The notes beneath the pieces are model-generated. The model was not told the origin of the DNA. It worked only from the letters and a program-made list of their open reading frames with translations, and ran no database searches. DNA of 6,248 nt from an uncultured bacterium (GTDB lineage Bacteria; Bacillota; Clostridia; Oscillospirales; Acutalibacteraceae): contig CAJMOH010000092.1 of assembly GCA_905215055.1 (NCBI GenBank), positions 1 to 6,248 of the forward strand, given 5' to 3'. A program made the translations under genes and the position numbers. Within the stretch, counting starts at the first letter, position 1. Each line of letters opens with the position of its first letter. This document shows positions 1 to 5,230 of this stretch, piece by piece.

Positions 1-130
1 GGCCCAGTGCCTGGGCTGTCTCTTCGCGCCTTGGGGCGGCGGCTTGCGCCGCGCTTGATCGAGAGGAAAAAGCGCGTCCACGCCGGGGGCTTTGCTGTGT
101 CCGCCCTTGCGGGACGCAAGAGGGCGGCAT
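1..130. other. GC-rich noncoding stretch with hairpins
   Basis: I see no credible gene here; the only open frame (starting GTG at 7) has no ribosome binding site and an Arg/Ala-rich composition typical of GC-rich noncoding DNA. The stretch contains several stem-loops. GCCCAG at 2-7 pairs with CTGGGC at 11-16 across a 3-nt loop. A stronger hairpin occupies 101-127. On the minus strand this DNA lies downstream of nrdR, so it may be transcribed as a 3' trailer, but no T-run terminator is visible. Confidence 0.6.
101..127. repeat. Strong bulged hairpin
   Basis: CCGCCC (101-106) plus TTGCG (107-111) pair with CGCAA (115-119) and GGGCGG (122-127). The loop is GGA (112-114) and there is a two-base bulge (120-121), giving 11 base pairs in total, mostly G-C. 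No T-run follows on either strand, so it does not look like an intrinsic terminator. It sits just before the first copy of the 20-bp repeat at 131. Confidence 0.6.
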
Positions 131-345
131 GGCCAGTCCGGCCACGGACCGGCTTCTTTCCCGCAGCAAACGGCCCCTCCCGCGCAAGCGAGCTGACGTC
201 CTGATAATTGCCCGGGCGCCGACAGCGCCCGTCCCGCGACTTGGCCAGTCCGGCCACGGACCCCGCGCACGCGAGCTGACGTCCCGATAACTGCCCGGGC
301 GCCGATAGCGCCCGTCCCGCGACTCGGCCCGTGCGGCCACGCACT
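131..345. repeat. Tandem GC-rich hairpin repeat downstream of nrdR
   Basis: Two modules alternate. Module A is GGCCAGTCCGGCCACGGACC at 131-150, repeated exactly at 243-262, with a diverged third copy at 326-345. Each copy folds as a 5-bp stem around a GCCA loop: GTCCG/CGGAC in the first two, GTGCG/CGCAC in the third. Module B spans 188-246 and again 271-329 (59 bp, 83-bp offset), with four differences that are all transitions. Module B contains the stem CGGGCGC/GCGCCCG with loop CGACA in the first copy (213-231) and CGATA in the second (296-314). The first A-to-B interval has about 29 extra bases (roughly 151-180). The third module A copy overlaps the nrdR stop codon. I cannot identify the family; it resembles REP/BIME-type intergenic palindromes in organisation only. 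Confidence 0.8.
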
Positions 346-805
346 AGGATTTTTTGCTGTTGATAATTTTGGACAGCTCCTCCATAAAGCTGTTGATGTC
401 CTTAAACTGCCGGTATACCGAGGCAAAGCGCACATAGGCCACCTCGTCCACGGTTTTCAGCTTTTCCATCGCGTAGGTGCCGATCCGCTGGCTGGACACT
501 TCCCGGTCCAGGGAGTTTTGCAGCAGATTCTCAATCTCGTCCACAATCCGCTCCAGGGTGTCCATTGAGACAGGGCGCTTTTCGCAGGCCCGCAGCAGGC
601 CGTTGAGCAGCTTGCTCCGGTCAAAGGTCTCTCGGGACTTGTCCTTTTTAATCACCACAATGGGTACGTTTTCAATCACCTCGTAGGTGGTGAAGCGCTT
701 GCCGCACTTCAGGCACTCCCGGCGGCGGCGAATCCGCTCTCCTTCGTCGGTGGGGCGGGAATCAATCACGCGGCTTTCAACAAATCCGCAATAGGGGCAT
801 TTCAT
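344..805 (-). CDS. nrdR: Transcriptional repressor NrdR
   Basis: This encodes NrdR, the cytoplasmic nucleotide-sensing repressor that binds NrdR boxes upstream of ribonucleotide reductase operons and lowers their transcription when dATP is high. The protein is 153 residues, the usual family length. The N-terminal zinc ribbon has Cys3, Cys6, Cys31 and Cys34 (CPYC and CLKC), with the basic patch RIRRRREC before the second pair and the family signature RFTTYE at 37-42. The ATP-cone domain follows from about residue 48 to 138, ending in VAYVRFASVYRQFKD. The ATG at 805 was chosen because AGGAGGT lies 7 nt upstream and the protein then begins MKCPYC, as NrdR proteins do; a longer frame to 901 would run across the promoter. 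It is the last of three minus-strand genes but has its own promoter. The TAG stop lies inside a hairpin repeat. Identification is secure. Confidence 0.97.
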   Translation of the reverse strand: MKCPYCGFVESRVIDSRPTDEGERIRRRRECLKCGKRFTTYEVIENVPIVVIKKDKSRETFDRSKLLNGLLRACEKRPVSMDTLERIVDEIENLLQNSLDREVSSQRIGTYAMEKLKTVDEVAYVRFASVYRQFKDINSFMEELSKIINSKKS

Positions 806-812
806 GCAAAGC

Positions 813-819
813 ACCTCCT
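813..819 (-). promoter_or_regulatory. nrdR ribosome binding site
   Basis: On the minus strand AGGAGGT stands 7 nt before the ATG at 805. It fixes the nrdR start against the upstream in-frame extension. Confidence 0.9.
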
Positions 820-871
820 GGGAAGTCTCCCGGAGCCTGCGGAAAAGGCCGCAAGCTTGTTCTATGGTCCT

Positions 872-901
872 ATTATAGCAAAAAGCGGGGAGAAAAAGCA
901 A
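872..901 (-). promoter_or_regulatory. Sigma-A type promoter for nrdR
   Basis: On the minus strand TTGCTT (901-896) and a perfect TATAAT (877-872) are separated by 18 nt. TG one base before the -10 makes it an extended -10 (TGCTATAAT). Predicted transcription would start near 865, giving a leader of about 60 nt. It lies in the 104-nt gap after the upstream gene, so nrdR can be expressed independently of it. I see no clear NrdR-box palindrome here. Confidence 0.75.
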
Positions 902-909
902 GAATTTTG

Positions 910-1704
910 TCAGGAAAAGGAAGATTCCAGCACTCTTTTTGTGTAGGAAAGGGACCGGGCCAGCTCCTCAATCTGGGAAAAGCTGTGGCGGTAGACCTCT
1001 GTCACCACCGTCCCGGAAAAGCCCCGGCTCTCTAAAAGCCGGCGAAAGGCCAGGTGGTCAAACCGGCCGGCCCCCGGCAGCAGGCAGGGGGCGCCCTCCT
1101 CCCAGTCGCTGAGGTGGACGTGGACAAGCCTGTCTCCCATCGCCTGGACCATCTCCTCTGTTTCGGCCCCGGCCATGCGGCATTGCTTTACGTCCAGCAC
1201 AAAGGCGCAGCTGTCTCCCAGGGCCTTGCCCATCCCCGCGATAAAGGCCGGGTCCGCGCTGCGGTGCTGGCGCACGTTCTCCTGGGCGGGATAGGCCCCC
1301 TCGCCCCGGCCCAGCTGGTACAGCTCCCCAAAGCGCTGCCAATAGCCCTGGTCCGGCAGCCTGCCGTGGCCCAGGGGCTGGCCGTGGATGACCACCCACC
1401 TGCCTCCCAGATAGGCCGCCGCGGCCATGTACCGGCGGTACAGGTCAAAGGCCTCCCTGGTGCGGCGGGGATAGTCCCCGAACAGCAGGGAGGATTCCAT
1501 CGCCGAGGTGAAGGGATGCACCGAGGTGAACGCGGCCCCATAGGCCACCGCCCGGCGCTTCAGCTCCCGGAGAAAGGGAGGGCGCAGCTCCTCCCCGCAG
1601 TTGAGAAACACCTCGAACCGGCGGCATCCCAGCTCCAGCAGCAGCTCCAGAGAGCGCTCGGTCTCCATTGGGTACAGGCAGGCGGTGCTGGCTCCTGTCA
1701 ACAA
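910..1704 (-). CDS. Sugar phosphate isomerase/epimerase-like TIM barrel protein
   Basis: The 264-residue protein matches the sugar phosphate isomerase/epimerase superfamily (xylose isomerase-like TIM barrel, AP endonuclease 2 fold). Members are cytoplasmic, metal-dependent enzymes that isomerise or epimerise sugars or cleave DNA. Conserved polar residues sit at the expected strand ends: FEVF (Glu31), SVHPF (His63), VVIHGQP (His107), QEN (Glu142), VLDVKQC (Asp171), HVHLSD (His195, His197, Asp200) and VTEVY (Glu236). Glu142, Asp171, His197 and Glu236 are plausible metal ligands by analogy with the family. The substrate cannot be told from sequence. The start is TTG at 1704, because AAGGAGG lies 9 nt upstream; the first internal Met (residue 13) has no such site. 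It follows the DUF1836 gene by 25 nt and is probably co-transcribed with it. Fold assignment is good; exact function is open. Confidence 0.85.
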   Translation of the reverse strand: MLTGASTACLYPMETERSLELLLELGCRRFEVFLNCGEELRPPFLRELKRRAVAYGAAFTSVHPFTSAMESSLLFGDYPRRTREAFDLYRRYMAAAAYLGGRWVVIHGQPLGHGRLPDQGYWQRFGELYQLGRGEGAYPAQENVRQHRSADPAFIAGMGKALGDSCAFVLDVKQCRMAGAETEEMVQAMGDRLVHVHLSDWEEGAPCLLPGAGRFDHLAFRRLLESRGFSGTVVTEVYRHSFSQIEELARSLSYTKRVLESSFS

Positions 1705-1713
1705 GATTGCAGT

Positions 1714-1720
1714 CCTCCTT
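1714..1720 (-). promoter_or_regulatory. Ribosome binding site supporting a TTG start
   Basis: AAGGAGG on the minus strand is 9 nt before the TTG at 1704. A second TTG follows immediately (1701), so initiation could occur at either codon. No ATG is available near this site, so a non-ATG start is required for the full barrel. Confidence 0.8.
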
Positions 1721-1729
1721 TCCGGGGAA

Positions 1730-2275
1730 TCACTCCCCCTTGGCTTTCCCGGGGTCCTCCCGGCCCAGCTCGCAGAGAATCCGCTGGGCGGCGGCCCGCT
1801 TGGCGTTGGCCTCTGCCGCCAGCAGCAGGGCGGCCTGCTTCAAGTCCTGCCCAGAGCGGCAGGTCTCCTCCAGGGCCTGGCAGGTCTCCTGAAGGGCGGC
1901 GGTGTGGGCCTGGCGGAAGAGCTGGTAGGTCTGGGGGGATATTTCGCCGCTGCCCAGCAGGGTTTTCACGTCCTGGATGGACAGCACCTGCTTGAGCATG
2001 CACACGGCCATCAGCCCGGCCAGATGCTCTTTGGCGTACTTTTTCTTTTGAGGGTGAGGGATCAGCCCGTTTTTCACATAGTTGTTAATCATCGAGCTGG
2101 TGAGCAGGCTTGGCTCGCCCTCTCCCTGAAACAGCTCTAAGCTCTCCCCCAGGTAGAGGATGACCTGGTCCATGTACAGGGGGATGGAGGGCAGCTCCTC
2201 CCAGGCGGGAGGGGCGGCGGTTTGGCCCTTTTCGGCCCACTCCGCCACGGCCTGAGCGGCTTGGATGGAATCCAT
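1730..2275 (-). CDS. DUF1836 family protein with MerR-like helix-turn-helix
   Basis: The 181-residue protein fits the DUF1836 family, found mainly in Firmicutes and of unknown function. Residues about 57-107 look like a MerR-type winged helix-turn-helix: LLTSSMINNYVKNGLIPHP, then KKKY and the helix-rich run ending SIQDVKTLL. DNA binding is therefore likely, but no target is known. The C-terminal third (about 115-170) is Ala/Gln/Glu-rich and probably helical, possibly for dimerisation; there is no metal- or ligand-binding signature. I place the start at ATG 2275, with AAAGGA 8 nt upstream. An ATG at 2281 and a TTG at 2293 are in frame but badly spaced from that site. The gene heads a likely operon with the TIM barrel gene (25-nt gap) and diverges from pcrA. 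It might regulate its own operon; that is inference. Confidence 0.85.
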   Translation of the reverse strand: MDSIQAAQAVAEWAEKGQTAAPPAWEELPSIPLYMDQVILYLGESLELFQGEGEPSLLTSSMINNYVKNGLIPHPQKKKYAKEHLAGLMAVCMLKQVLSIQDVKTLLGSGEISPQTYQLFRQAHTAALQETCQALEETCRSGQDLKQAALLLAAEANAKRAAAQRILCELGREDPGKAKGE

Positions 2276-2283
2276 GCGCATCG

Positions 2284-2289
2284 TCCTTT
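2284..2289 (-). promoter_or_regulatory. DUF1836 gene ribosome binding site
   Basis: AAAGGA on the minus strand is 8 nt before ATG 2275 and only 2 nt before ATG 2281, which favours the shorter start. Confidence 0.65.
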
Positions 2290-2307
2290 CCAAAGGGTTC
2301 TGCCACC

Positions 2308-2336
2308 AGTTTACAGGGAATTGGGCCGGTTGTCAA
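2308..2336 (-). promoter_or_regulatory. Promoter for the DUF1836 operon
   Basis: On the minus strand a perfect TTGACA -35 (2336-2331) is followed after 17 nt by TAAACT (2313-2308). Transcription would begin near 2301, leaving a leader of about 25 nt. It is back to back with the pcrA promoter; their -35 boxes are only 9 nt apart. Confidence 0.7.
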
Positions 2337-2345
2337 ATGGCGGCA

Positions 2346-2374
2346 TTGCTTTCCCGGCCAAGATGGGGTACAAT
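2346..2374 (+). promoter_or_regulatory. Promoter for pcrA
   Basis: TTGCTT (2346-2351), the same -35 hexamer as at nrdR, is followed after 17 nt by TACAAT (2369-2374). The predicted start near 2381 gives a leader of about 35 nt before the pcrA ATG. No LexA/DinR-type box is visible between the promoter and the gene. Confidence 0.65.
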
Positions 2375-2415
2375 AGAGCGGAAAATTTGAAACAGAAAGG
2401 CAGTTTTACATCCCT

Positions 2416-4803
2416 ATGGCAGCTACACAAGAGCTTTTGCGCCTGCGCCGGCAGGTGATGGAGCGGGACTTCTCCCGCATGAACGACCGGCAGAGGGAGG
2501 CCGTGTTTACCACCGAAGGCCCCCTGCTGGTGCTGGCCGGGGCGGGCAGCGGCAAAACCACCGTCCTGGTCAACCGGGCGGCCAACATTGTCCGCTACGG
2601 CCAGGCCTATGACAGCCCCTTTCTCAGCCGGGAGCTGACCCAGGAGGACGCCGCTCTCTGTAAAGAGTATTTACTTGACGGAGACCTGCCGGACACAGTG
2701 CGGCAGCGGCTTGCGGTGTCTCCCTGCCCGCCCTGGCGTGTGATGGCAATTACCTTTACAAACAAGGCCGCCGGGGAGCTGAAGGCCCGGCTGTGCCAGA
2801 TGCTTGGTCCCCAGGGGGAGGAGGTGTGGGCCGCCACCTTCCACTCCAGCTGCGCCCGGATTCTCCGCCGGGACGGGGAGCGGCTGGGCTACACCCCCCA
2901 CTTCACCATCTATGACACCGACGACAGCCGCCGTCTGATGAAGGAGGTTTTAAAGGAGCTGGAAATCTCCGAGCGGGCGCTGTCGGTGCGGGGGGCGCTT
3001 TCAGAGATCTCCCGGGCCAAGGACCAGCTTCTCTCCCCGGAGGAGTTTGCCCGCCAGGCCGGGGACGACTACCGCCTGAAGCAAGTGGCCCGGGCCTACC
3101 GGCTGTACCAGGCCCGGCTGGAGGACGCCGACGCGATGGACTTTGATGATTTGATCGTCAAGGCGGTGGAGCTGTTTGAGACCTGCCCCGACGTGCTGGA
3201 CTACTATCAAAACCGGTTCCGCTACCTGATGGTGGACGAGTATCAGGACACCAACCACGCCCAGTACCAGTTTGTCAGCCTGCTGGCCCAGAAGAGCGGC
3301 AACCTGTGCGTGGTGGGCGACGACGACCAGAGCATCTACAAGTTTCGGGGGGCCACCATCGAGAATATTTTGAACTTCGAGGAGGACTTCCCCGGGGCCA
3401 GGGTGGTGCGCCTGGAGCAGAACTACCGCTCTACCCAGAATATTCTGGACGCGGCCAACGGGGTGATCTCCCACAACCAGGGAAGAAAGGGCAAAACCCT
3501 GTGGACCTCCCAGGGGCCGGGGAAGAAGATTGGCCTGCACCTGGCGGACAACGAGCAGGACGAGGCCGACCGGATTGCCAAGGCCATTCTGGACGGGGTG
3601 GCCCAGGGCCGGAAATTCTCGGACTTTGCCGTGCTGTACCGGATGAACTCCCAGTCTCAGGCGCTGGAAAGAATGTTCGCCAAGCAGGGCATCCCCCACC
3701 GGATTATCGGCGGCACCCGGTTCTTCGACCGGAAGGAGGTCCGGGACATGATCGCCTATTTAAGCGTGATCAACAACCCCGCCGACGAGATCCGCCTGCG
3801 CCGGATTGTGAACGTCCCCCGCCGGGGCATTGGGGAGCGCACCGTGGACCTGGCCTCTCAGATTGGCCAGCAGGTGGGGGAGAGCCTGTTTTCCGTGCTG
3901 ACCCACCCCAAGGATTTCCCGGCCATCTCCCGGGCGGCGGGAAAGCTGGCTCCTTTCACCGCCATGCTGGAGGAGTTCGGGGAGAAGAACCAGCAGGAGC
4001 TGCCCCCCAGCCAGCTGTACGGGGAGCTGGTGGACCAGCTGGGCTATGTGGACTATCTCCGGCAGGAGGACCCGGACAAGGCCGAGGAGCGCGTTGAGAA
4101 CGTCCAGGAGCTTTCCTCCATGCTGCGGCGGTACGAGGAGGAGGCCGGGGAAGAGGCCAGCCTTTCCGGGTTTTTGGAGGAGGTCTCTCTCTTCACGGAC
4201 ATCGACAACTACGACGCCGGGGCGGATTCCGCGGTGATGATGACCATCCACTCAGCCAAGGGGCTGGAGTTCCCGGTGGTGTTCCTTCCCGGCTGGGAGG
4301 AGGGGGTGTTCCCCGGCATGGCGGTCCTCTACAACCCGGAGGAGGTGGAGGAGGAGCGCCGCCTGGCCTATGTGGCCATCACCCGGGCCAGGGAGGAGCT
4401 GACCATTCTCCACGCGGAGAGCCGGATGATCTTTGGCACCACCAGCCGGAACCGGCTGTCCCGGTTCGCGGGGGAGATTCCCGAGGAGCTGCTGGAGCGG
4501 AGCCAGTCCCACGCCTGGGGCCGTCCCTCCGCGGGGGCCATGCCCGCCTTTGGGAGCCGGGGGACAGGAGCAGGCCGCGCCGCCCCAACCGCCAAGGCCC
4601 AGCCCCTGTACAAGCCCCACCCGGTAAAGCCTGCCCCGGCGGGGACCTACCGGCCGGGGGACAAGGTGTCTCACAAGACCTTCGGCACGGGGATGATTCT
4701 TTCCGCCACGCCAATGGCCAACGATACCCTGCTGGAAATCGCCTTTGACAAGGTGGGCACCAAGAAGCTGTTCGCCAACTTCGCCCGGCTGGAGAAGGTG
4801 TGA
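2416..4803 (+). CDS. pcrA: ATP-dependent DNA helicase PcrA/UvrD
   Basis: This is a superfamily 1A 3'-5' DNA helicase of the PcrA/UvrD type, acting in repair, clearing recombinase from DNA and replication-transcription conflicts. All motifs are intact: Q motif around Asn23-Gln26, Walker A AGAGSGKT (41-48), Ia ITFTNKAA (112-119), II DEYQD (274-278), III GDDDQSIYKFRGA (301-313), IV LEQNYRST (333-340), V IHSAKGLEFP (611-620) and VI RRLAYVAITRARE (648-660). A flexible Ala/Pro/Gly linker (about 697-743) leads to a C-terminal domain (745-795, YRPGDKVSHKTFGTG to NFARLEKV) like the RNA-polymerase-binding Tudor-like domain of PcrA. The 795 residues exceed the usual 720-740, largely because of about 40 extra residues (63-103) between motifs I and Ia. 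The ATG at 2416 is chosen for the N-terminal extent; its ribosome binding site is weak (AAAGG 15 nt upstream). Rep is unlikely given the C-terminal domain. Confidence 0.96.
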   Translation: MAATQELLRLRRQVMERDFSRMNDRQREAVFTTEGPLLVLAGAGSGKTTVLVNRAANIVRYGQAYDSPFLSRELTQEDAALCKEYLLDGDLPDTVRQRLAVSPCPPWRVMAITFTNKAAGELKARLCQMLGPQGEEVWAATFHSSCARILRRDGERLGYTPHFTIYDTDDSRRLMKEVLKELEISERALSVRGALSEISRAKDQLLSPEEFARQAGDDYRLKQVARAYRLYQARLEDADAMDFDDLIVKAVELFETCPDVLDYYQNRFRYLMVDEYQDTNHAQYQFVSLLAQKSGNLCVVGDDDQSIYKFRGATIENILNFEEDFPGARVVRLEQNYRSTQNILDAANGVISHNQGRKGKTLWTSQGPGKKIGLHLADNEQDEADRIAKAILDGVAQGRKFSDFAVLYRMNSQSQALERMFAKQGIPHRIIGGTRFFDRKEVRDMIAYLSVINNPADEIRLRRIVNVPRRGIGERTVDLASQIGQQVGESLFSVLTHPKDFPAISRAAGKLAPFTAMLEEFGEKNQQELPPSQLYGELVDQLGYVDYLRQEDPDKAEERVENVQELSSMLRRYEEEAGEEASLSGFLEEVSLFTDIDNYDAGADSAVMMTIHSAKGLEFPVVFLPGWEEGVFPGMAVLYNPEEVEEERRLAYVAITRAREELTILHAESRMIFGTTSRNRLSRFAGEIPEELLERSQSHAWGRPSAGAMPAFGSRGTGAGRAAPTAKAQPLYKPHPVKPAPAGTYRPGDKVSHKTFGTGMILSATPMANDTLLEIAFDKVGTKKLFANFARLEKV

Positions 4804-4840
4804 AACAACGCAACCGCGGAGCGGCGTAAAAGTTTTTGAT

Positions 4841-4862
4841 GAAACTTTTTTCAAAAAGTTTC
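4841..4862. repeat. Left-arm A/T hairpin (possible weak terminator)
   Basis: GAAACTTTTT (4841-4850) and AAAAAGTTTC (4853-4862) form a perfect 10-bp inverted repeat around TC. An alternative pairing uses AAAAGTTT (4828-4835) with AAACTTTT (4842-4849), so the middle arm can pair either way. With its T-runs, and only about 25-40 nt past the pcrA stop, it could act as a weak bidirectional terminator, though the stem is A/T-rich. Confidence 0.6.
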
Positions 4863-5022
4863 GACCTTAAAAAGCGCGCAGCGCATGGAAAAAAGCAGCG
4901 AGCGGGGCGCACGCGCCGCAGGCGATAGCCCCGGGAGCGGCCGGTGAGGCAGAAAGCCTGAAACCTCCGCCCAAAAACGCAAAGGAAAAGACAGAAAGCA
5001 TAAACCCTCTGCCCCTCGGTAC

Positions 5023-5065
5023 GGTCCCTTGTTCACAGCTCTGGGAGCTGGTATGACAAGGGACC
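5023..5065. repeat. Two-tier stem-loop
   Basis: GGTCCCTTGT (5023-5032) pairs perfectly with ACAAGGGACC (5056-5065). Inside it, CAGCTC (5036-5041) pairs with GAGCTG (5045-5050) around a TGG loop, separated from the outer stem by a small internal loop. The 16 base pairs within 43 nt make it the strongest fold in this block. It abuts the inner edge of the right inverted repeat. Confidence 0.75.
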
Positions 5066-5101
5066 TGCTTTTTCTCTCCCCGGCTGCGCCGGTTTCAGGT
5101 C

Positions 5102-5123
5102 GCGCCTTTTTGAAAAAAGGCGC
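5102..5123. repeat. Right-arm hairpin matching the left arm
   Basis: GCGCCTTTTT (5102-5111) and AAAAAGGCGC (5114-5123) form a perfect 10-bp inverted repeat around GA. It is the counterpart of 4841-4862 in inverted orientation: the A/T core is identical, while three of the five outer pairs differ and remain paired. Confidence 0.75.
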
Positions 5124-5146
5124 CCGAAAAACTTTTTCCCGCCTCT

Positions 5147-5159
5147 GGGCCTTCGGCCC
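5147..5159. repeat. Small GC hairpin
   Basis: GGGCC (5147-5151) pairs with GGCCC (5155-5159) around TTC. It lies just outside the right inverted repeat, in the same relative place as CCGC/GCGG (4814-4817 and 4821-4824) outside the left one. Confidence 0.5.
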
Positions 5160-5172
5160 TGCGGCGTTAGAG

Positions 5173-5200
5173 CACCAAATTTTCTCCCCTTCATACAATG
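5173..5200 (+). promoter_or_regulatory. Possible sporulation-type promoter for the cysteine-rich gene
   Basis: CATACAAT at 5192-5199 matches the -10 element known for the mother-cell sigma factors of sporulation (sigma-E CATACANT; sigma-K CATANNNTA, here with G in the last place). CACC at 5173-5176, 15 nt upstream, resembles the short sigma-K -35 (mACm). The same TACAAT could be a vegetative -10, but no acceptable -35 stands 16-18 nt before it. The elements are short, so chance is a real possibility. Confidence 0.35.
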
Positions 5201-5217
5201 GGAACAAGAACCCCAAA

Positions 5218-5223
5218 AGGAGG
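5218..5223 (+). promoter_or_regulatory. Ribosome binding site of the cysteine-rich gene
   Basis: AGGAGG is 7 nt before the ATG at 5231. It rules out the in-frame ATG at 5198, which would place this site inside the coding region and overlap the proposed -10. Confidence 0.9.
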
Positions 5224-5230
5224 AGATACT

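Larger units (their letters stand above)
4807..5168. repeat. Palindromic intergenic element with inverted-repeat ends
   Basis: This gene-free block separates pcrA from the cysteine-rich gene. Its ends are imperfect inverted repeats. Positions 4828-4898 align to the reverse complement of 5065-5136, sharing AAAAGTTTTT, then TTTTTTCAAAAAG, then CGACCT, a GCGCAG core and AAAAAGCAG. Similarity may extend outward to 4807 and 5168, where both ends start AACGC followed by a small hairpin. Each arm carries a hairpin (4841-4862 and 5102-5123), and a third large one is at 5023-5065. A 7-bp direct repeat GCGGCGT lies at 4821-4827 and 5161-5167, a possible target duplication if the mobile unit is 4828-5160. 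No transposase is encoded. It could be a non-autonomous mobile element, a structured RNA or a bidirectional terminator block; family unknown to me. Confidence 0.7.

Noticed and set aside
1..345. CRISPR array
   Set aside because: There are only two or three copies, spacing is uneven (112 and 83 bp), and the intervals are themselves repeated, so there are no unique spacers.
344..901. Longer nrdR start giving 185 residues
   Set aside because: The extra 32 residues would be encoded by the nrdR promoter and ribosome binding site, and no NrdR protein has such an extension.
1054..1995. A 313-residue open frame on the plus strand
   Set aside because: It is antisense to the TIM-barrel and DUF1836 genes and has a Gly/Pro/Ala/Gln-rich composition typical of an opposite-strand shadow.
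2276..2415. LexA/DinR operator ahead of pcrA
   Set aside because: A GAAC half-site occurs near 2297 on the minus strand, but no matching GTTC follows at the right spacing.
4804..5168. Insertion sequence
   Set aside because: No transposase or remnant of one is encoded between the inverted repeats; at most it is a non-autonomous element.
4851..5216. A 121-residue minus-strand frame across the palindromic element
   Set aside because: It crosses three hairpins and both inverted-repeat arms, has no ribosome binding site, and its composition looks non-coding. If similar proteins are annotated elsewhere, that would reflect dispersal of the repeat.
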